Source: Acidiferrobacteraceae bacterium
Lineage (GTDB): Bacteria > Pseudomonadota > Gammaproteobacteria > Acidiferrobacterales > Acidiferrobacteraceae
DNA: 15,620 bases
Assembly: GCA_027343725.1 (NCBI GenBank)
Contig: DAHWKH010000178.1
Location: forward strand, 1 to 15,620
Reading direction: 5' to 3'
Translations under genes and position numbers: made by a program
Notes under the pieces: generated by a model
What the model was told of the DNA's origin: nothing
Seen by the model: the letters and a program-made list of their open reading frames with translations, nothing else
The model's database searches: none
Shown here: piece by piece, positions 12,190 through 15,620 of the stretch
Numbering within the stretch: position 1 is the stretch's first letter
How the letters are laid out: each line of letters begins with the position of its first letter

Positions 12190-13349
12190 CCGGATGCCGC
12201 GACCTGCCGCGGCACCCACAGGATGACGACGGCGAGCGCGAGCGCGGCCACGGCCGCGGCCCACAGGAAGGTCGCCTGGCCGCCCACGAGCGGCCACAGC
12301 TGGCCGCTCGCCACCGCCCCGAGCGCCGCCCCGGCCCCGGCCGCGCTCCCGTAGAGGGCCTGGGCGCGCGCACGCATCCCGGCGCCGGTGAAACCGCCCG
12401 CGAGACGGATCGCCACCGCGTGATACAGACCGAAGGTGAAGGCGTGCAGGATCTGCGCGAGCAACAGCACGAGGCCTGAGCGGGGGGCCTGGGCGATCAG
12501 GATCCAGCGCAGGATGGCGAGCGCGAAGGTCCAGGCGAAGAGCGCGTGATCCCGGAAGCGCGCAAAGAGCCGCGGGGCCTGCCAGAAGACGAGGATCTCG
12601 CACACCACCCCGAGCGCCCAGAGGGCCCCGATCGCGGTCTTGTCATAGCCGTAATGACTGAGATAGACCGAGTAGAAGGTGTAGTAGGGGCCGAAGCTCA
12701 CCTGCATCAAAAAGCAGGCCGCCAGAAAGGGCCAGAGCCCCGGCCGGACGCGGAACGGCGCGCGCGGCTCGGGGCGCGCGGCGAGCGGCGGCAGCGCCAG
12801 GGTGCTGAACCACAAGGCGAGCAAGGCGAGGGCGATGACCGGCACCAGGACCGCCGAGCCGAAGCGGTCCCAGAGCGGGCCGAGCGCCAGCACCATGACG
12901 ATAAAGCCCACCGAGCCCCACAGGCGCACGCGCCCATAGCGATCGCCGTGCCGGGCGAGCGTGCTCGCCTCGAGCGGTGGGAGGGTCGCGTACCAGAAAA
13001 AGCTGAACCCGGCCATCACGAGCGCCACGGCGAGAAAGCCCCGGGCCGCGGTCATGGCCAGAAACACGAGGAGCGCCAAGCCCGCCGCGACCCGCACGAT
13101 CGCGGTCCTGTGCCCCCAATGATCGCTCAGAAACCCCCCCGCCTGCGGCGCGATCACGCGCGTCACGGCGAGCACCCCCATGAGTTCCCCGAGCGCGCGC
13201 GGGCCGAACCCGCGGGCCTCCAGGTACAAGGGCCAATACGGCACCAGGGCCCCGAGGACACTGAAATACCACCAATAATAGCTGGAGCGGGGCCAGTCGA
13301 TCCGCGCCCACCACGGCGCCCCGGGCTGCTGCTGCCGGGCAACGGGCAT
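12186..13349 (-). CDS. MFS transporter of the PPP (3-phenylpropionate permease-like) family
   Basis: A 387-residue protein with about 12 hydrophobic segments, hence an inner-membrane major facilitator. The first helix contains SSYYWWYFSVLGALVPYWPLYLEARGF, a beginning typical of the HcaT/MFS_1-like group. The loop 2-3 signature is GGFLSDHWGHR (71-81). A second-half helix start, FGPYYTFYSVYLSHYGY (~224-240), echoes the first, as expected from the internal duplication. The substrate cannot be inferred; the hcaT resemblance does not show phenylpropionate transport. ATG 13349 is preceded by GAGG at 5 nt. It lies 76 bp after aroC on the same strand, with a small CGGCGC/GCGCCG hairpin (13370-13386) between, and may be co-transcribed. 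Its stop overlaps that of the opposing small gene. Confidence 0.87.
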   Translation of the reverse strand: MPVARQQQPGAPWWARIDWPRSSYYWWYFSVLGALVPYWPLYLEARGFGPRALGELMGVLAVTRVIAPQAGGFLSDHWGHRTAIVRVAAGLALLVFLAMTAARGFLAVALVMAGFSFFWYATLPPLEASTLARHGDRYGRVRLWGSVGFIVMVLALGPLWDRFGSAVLVPVIALALLALWFSTLALPPLAARPEPRAPFRVRPGLWPFLAACFLMQVSFGPYYTFYSVYLSHYGYDKTAIGALWALGVVCEILVFWQAPRLFARFRDHALFAWTFALAILRWILIAQAPRSGLVLLLAQILHAFTFGLYHAVAIRLAGGFTGAGMRARAQALYGSAAGAGAALGAVASGQLWPLVGGQATFLWAAAVAALALAVVILWVPRQVAASG

Positions 13350-13425
13350 ACGACCTCACGGGGGTCTTGCGGCGCGGGCTGCGCCGGGCGTCATGGTACA
13401 GGGGATGCGGGCGACTGTCGCGCCT

Positions 13426-14535
13426 CTATGTCGTCTCCGGGGGGCGCGCGGGCACCCGCGGCGTCGCGCTCGTGACATCGCCGTTTTGCGCGCGCTGGCG
13501 CAGGAGGTGATCCATCAACACGAGACATAGCATCGCCTCGGCAATGGGGGTCGCGCGCAAACCGACGCACGGGTCGTGGCGCCCGGTGGTCACCACCTCC
13601 ACGGCATGCCCCTCGCGATCGATCGTGCGGCCCGGCAGGCGGATGCTCGCGGTCGGCTTCAAGGCGAGCCGCACGACGATATCCTGCCCCGAGGAAATCC
13701 CCCCGAGGATGCCGCCGGCGTGGTTGGACAGAAAGCCCTCGGGCGTGATCTCGTCGCGGTGCTCGGAGCCGCGCGCCGTCACGCTTCCAAACCCGTCTCC
13801 GATCTCGACACCCTTGACCGCGTTGATGCTCATCATGGCATGGGCGATGTCGGCATCGAGGCGGTCGAACACCGGCTCCCCGAGCCCCGGGGGGACATTC
13901 TCCGCGACCACCGCGACCAGCGCCCCGATGGAGTCGCCCGCGCGCCGCAGATCGTCCATATACGCCTCGAGCTCGGGCAAAAGGCCGCGGTCCGGCCAGA
14001 AAAACGGGTTCCCGGAGACCGCCTCCCAGTCGACCGTGCCCACCGTGTAGGGCCCAAGCTGCGCAACATAGCCGCGCACGACCACCCCGAGACGGCTGGC
14101 GAGATAGCGACGCGCGATCGCGCCGGCCGCGACCCGGGCCGCGGTCTCGCGCGCCGACGAACGCCCACCGCCCCGGTAGTCGCGGATCCCGTACTTCTGC
14201 TGGTAGGTGTAATCGGCGTGTCCCGGCCGAAAGCGGTCGGCGATTGGGCTGTAATCCTGGGAGCGCGCGTCGGTGTTCTCGATCAAAAGCGCGATCGGCG
14301 CACCGGTGGTGACGCCCTCGAACACCCCCGACACGATCCGCACCCGATCCGCCTCGCGGCGCTGCGTCGTGTGCCGCGAGCGTCCCGGGCGGCGGCGGTC
14401 GAGGTCGGGCTGGATGTCGGCCTCGCTCAAGGCAAGACCCGGCGGGCACCCATCGACCACGCAGCCGATCGCGGGTCCGTGGCTTTCCCCGAAGCTTGTC
14501 ACGCAAAAGAGCCGGCCGTAGGTATTCCCGCTCAC
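13426..14535 (-). CDS. aroC: Chorismate synthase
   Basis: The last shikimate-pathway step: EPSP to chorismate, needing reduced FMN, in the cytosol. The product is 369 residues (E. coli 361). All family signatures are visible: FGESHGPAIGCVVDGCPPG (15-33), His106 in RPGHADYTYQQKYG, GRSSARETAARVAAGAI (124-140), SNHAGGILGGISSGQ, and the C-terminal GRHDPCVGLRATPIAEAML. The start codon is GTG (14535-14533), giving MSGNTYGRLF, which matches the family start. It lies one base after the stop of the preceding small gene, so translation is probably coupled, with only a weak GGTGG ahead of it. The last ~30 residues (QNGDVTSATPRVPARPPETT) are a non-conserved tail. Confidence 0.96.
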   Translation of the reverse strand: MSGNTYGRLFCVTSFGESHGPAIGCVVDGCPPGLALSEADIQPDLDRRRPGRSRHTTQRREADRVRIVSGVFEGVTTGAPIALLIENTDARSQDYSPIADRFRPGHADYTYQQKYGIRDYRGGGRSSARETAARVAAGAIARRYLASRLGVVVRGYVAQLGPYTVGTVDWEAVSGNPFFWPDRGLLPELEAYMDDLRRAGDSIGALVAVVAENVPPGLGEPVFDRLDADIAHAMMSINAVKGVEIGDGFGSVTARGSEHRDEITPEGFLSNHAGGILGGISSGQDIVVRLALKPTASIRLPGRTIDREGHAVEVVTTGRHDPCVGLRATPIAEAMLCLVLMDHLLRQRAQNGDVTSATPRVPARPPETT

Positions 14536-14536
14536 G

Positions 14537-14839
14537 CTACCACCCGTTCCGCTGAACCTGGTTCAGGGTCTCGAGCACGTCGGCGAACGGGATGCGCGCG
14601 CGGAACTTCGCGAGCAGATCCGCGTACGCCAAGGGCTCGCCGTCGAAGCGATGGCGTCCTTCCAGAATGTCTCCGTGCAGGGTCACGAGCATCCTCTCGA
14701 GGGTCTCGAAGAGACCCCTGTATTCCCCCAATTCGCACTCCTCGCCCTCGCTTTCGATCACGCTCAACATATCGCGCGTCTCGAAGATGGCCTGGTCGAG
14801 GAGATCCAGAAATTCGTCGGCGTTACCTGGTGTATACAT
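14537..14839 (-). CDS. Small acidic protein of unknown function, coupled to aroC
   Basis: A 100-residue acidic protein, probably all-helical and cytosolic: no signal peptide or membrane segment. It opens MYTPGNADEFLDLLDQAIFETRDML and contains an acidic patch ESEGEECELGEYRGLFETLERM. I recognise no catalytic motif. ATG 14839 has GGGAG 5 nt upstream. The stop TAG is separated by a single base from the aroC GTG start, and the pair shares a likely promoter in the 14840-14914 gap. The tight coupling suggests matched expression with aroC, not necessarily a shared function. The clean start, codon bias and spacing support a real gene. Confidence 0.75.
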   Translation of the reverse strand: MYTPGNADEFLDLLDQAIFETRDMLSVIESEGEECELGEYRGLFETLERMLVTLHGDILEGRHRFDGEPLAYADLLAKFRARIPFADVLETLNQVQRNGW

Positions 14840-14862
14840 GCCGCTCCCGTTCGGCTGACCTC

Positions 14863-14892
14863 ATGACAGGGCCTTAAGCTTACTGTTAATAT
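14863..14892 (+). promoter_or_regulatory. Promoter region of the thioesterase gene
   Basis: ATGACA (14863-14868), 18 bp, TAATAT (14887-14892), start near 14899. AGGAGA then lies 4-5 nt before ATG 14915. This AT-rich patch is the only intergenic space between the divergent thioesterase and aroC groups, so the minus-strand promoter must be here too, but no convincing hexamers were found for it. Confidence 0.45.
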
Positions 14893-14914
14893 CGTTGCCT
14901 GACCAGGAGAGACC

Positions 14915-15310
14915 ATGGATCGCGAGCCCCTGCCCTCACAATCCCCCACCCTGCGCGTCGCGCCGATGCCCGCCGACACCAATGTGGCCGGCGACATCTT
15001 CGGGGGCTGGATCCTGTCCCAGATCGACATCGCCGGCAGCGTCGCCGCCCACCGCCGGGCCCGCGGGCGCGTGATCACGGTCGCCGTCAACGCGGTTCAG
15101 TTCCATCAGCCGGTTTTCGTGGGCGACCTCGTGAGCCTGTATGCCGAGGTGACACGCGTCGGACGCACATCCCTCACGGTGGAGGTCGCGGTCTATGCCG
15201 AACGGTTTCGGGACGACCACGAAAGCGCGTGCGTGCGCGTGACGCAGGCGACCCTCACCTACGTGGCGATCGGCGCCGACCGCCGGCCGCGCCCCGTACC
15301 GCCGGACTAG
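14915..15310 (+). CDS. yciA: YciA-like acyl-CoA thioesterase (hotdog fold)
   Basis: Hydrolyses acyl-CoA to free CoA and fatty acid in the cytosol. YciA relatives act broadly on short- to long-chain CoA esters, and the exact specificity here is not readable. The 131-residue product covers one hotdog domain. Motifs: MPADTNVAGDIFGGWILSQ (18-36) with the conserved Asp38 in SQIDIAG that is catalytic in relatives, GRVITVAVNAVQFHQPVFVGD (51-71), and LTYVA (113-117) before a basic/proline tail. ATG 14915 follows AGGAGA closely. The gene is monocistronic, divergent from the small-protein/aroC group and convergent with clpB, sharing CTAG (15307-15310) as both stop codons. Confidence 0.92.
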   Translation: MDREPLPSQSPTLRVAPMPADTNVAGDIFGGWILSQIDIAGSVAAHRRARGRVITVAVNAVQFHQPVFVGDLVSLYAEVTRVGRTSLTVEVAVYAERFRDDHESACVRVTQATLTYVAIGADRRPRPVPPD

Positions 15311-15620
15311 GCGCGGCGCGCGTTGCGCGCCCCTTTGCCGGCGGGCCGCGCGTCGAAGGTGAATGCATCGTCGCGCACACCCACCTCGATCACGTCCCCG
15401 GGGGCGAAACGGCCCTTCAAGATCTCCTGCGCGAGCGCGTTTTCGAGGTATTGCTGGATCGCGCGCTTCAGCGGCCGCGCCCCGTACACCGGATCGAACC
15501 CCGCCTGCGCCAAGCGCTCGATCGCCGCGTCACTCAACGACAGCCCGAGGTCGCGCGCCCGCAGGCGCTCGCTCAGGTAACTGAGCTGGATCCCGGCGAT
15601 GCGCTTGACGTCTTCGCGCG
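15307..15620 (-). CDS. clpB: ClpB disaggregase, C-terminal ~103 residues (partial at right edge)
   Basis: The gene enters from the right edge, and the visible part is the C-terminal small domain of the second AAA+ module of a ClpB/Hsp100 disaggregase, which rescues aggregated proteins with DnaK. It reads REDVKRIAGIQLSYLSERL, then a segment with GFDPVYGARPLKRAIQQ, whose GARPLKR is the sensor-2 Arg motif, then YLENALAQEILKGRFAPGDVI. The tail GKGARNARRA is basic and longer than in E. coli. The match to ClpB is stronger than to ClpA or ClpC because of the ENALAQEIL segment, but N-terminal domains are outside the window. The stop shares CTAG with the thioesterase stop. Confidence 0.9.
   Translation of the reverse strand, partial: REDVKRIAGIQLSYLSERLRARDLGLSLSDAAIERLAQAGFDPVYGARPLKRAIQQYLENALAQEILKGRFAPGDVIEVGVRDDAFTFDARPAGKGARNARRA

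Noticed and set aside
1..15620. Search for CRISPR arrays, tRNA/rRNA genes, toxin-antitoxin or phage-defence modules
   Set aside because: No regularly spaced repeats, no tRNA-like folds, and no diagnostic proteins were seen; almost every stretch is explained by the genes listed.

Overview
This is a compact, GC-rich chromosomal segment of a gammaproteobacterium. The leuC-leuD-leuB-asd-fimV order, a FimV hub protein, a YciA-type thioesterase and a PPP-type MFS permease beside aroC all fit that class; the genus cannot be named from the sequence alone. The window holds mostly core metabolism. No CRISPR array, tRNA, rRNA, defence cassette or prophage was seen, and I found no clear candidate for a wholly new multi-gene system. 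The interesting signals are regulatory and architectural.

Layout. Positions 1-141 look like the right end of an insertion sequence: the last codons of a probable transposase, two 19-bp terminal repeats, and a TTGACA at the tip. Next is folD (+), which converges across a perfect hairpin on a small Ser/Thr/Lys-rich lipoprotein gene (-). pgi (+) is read divergently from that lipoprotein and converges on a SET-domain methyltransferase gene (-). The SET gene is divergent from the translationally coupled pair thyA-folA (+). folA converges on fimV, the last gene of the minus-strand block leuC-leuD-leuB-asd-fimV (leucine biosynthesis, aspartate-semialdehyde dehydrogenase, polar/pilus hub protein). 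Upstream of leuC a divergent small unknown gene (11791-12189, +) converges on an MFS permease that ends a minus-strand group: a small acidic protein, aroC, the permease. A YciA-like thioesterase (+) is divergent from that group and converges on clpB, of which only the C-terminus is in the window.

How the genes fit together. folD, thyA and folA are three steps of one-carbon/folate metabolism: methylene-THF interconversion, dTMP synthesis and dihydrofolate recycling. leuCDB and asd supply leucine and the aspartate-family amino acids plus diaminopimelate. aroC closes the shikimate pathway.

Gene ends are extremely tight. Four of the five convergent pairs share four bases containing both stop codons (CTAA, CTAG, TTAG, CTAG), thyA/folA overlap in ATGA, and leuD/leuB overlap by 8 bp. 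Several start codons are non-ATG (thyA GTG, aroC GTG, leuD TTG and probably leuC TTG). thyA looks leaderless: an extended -10 element sits exactly where transcription would begin on the GTG.
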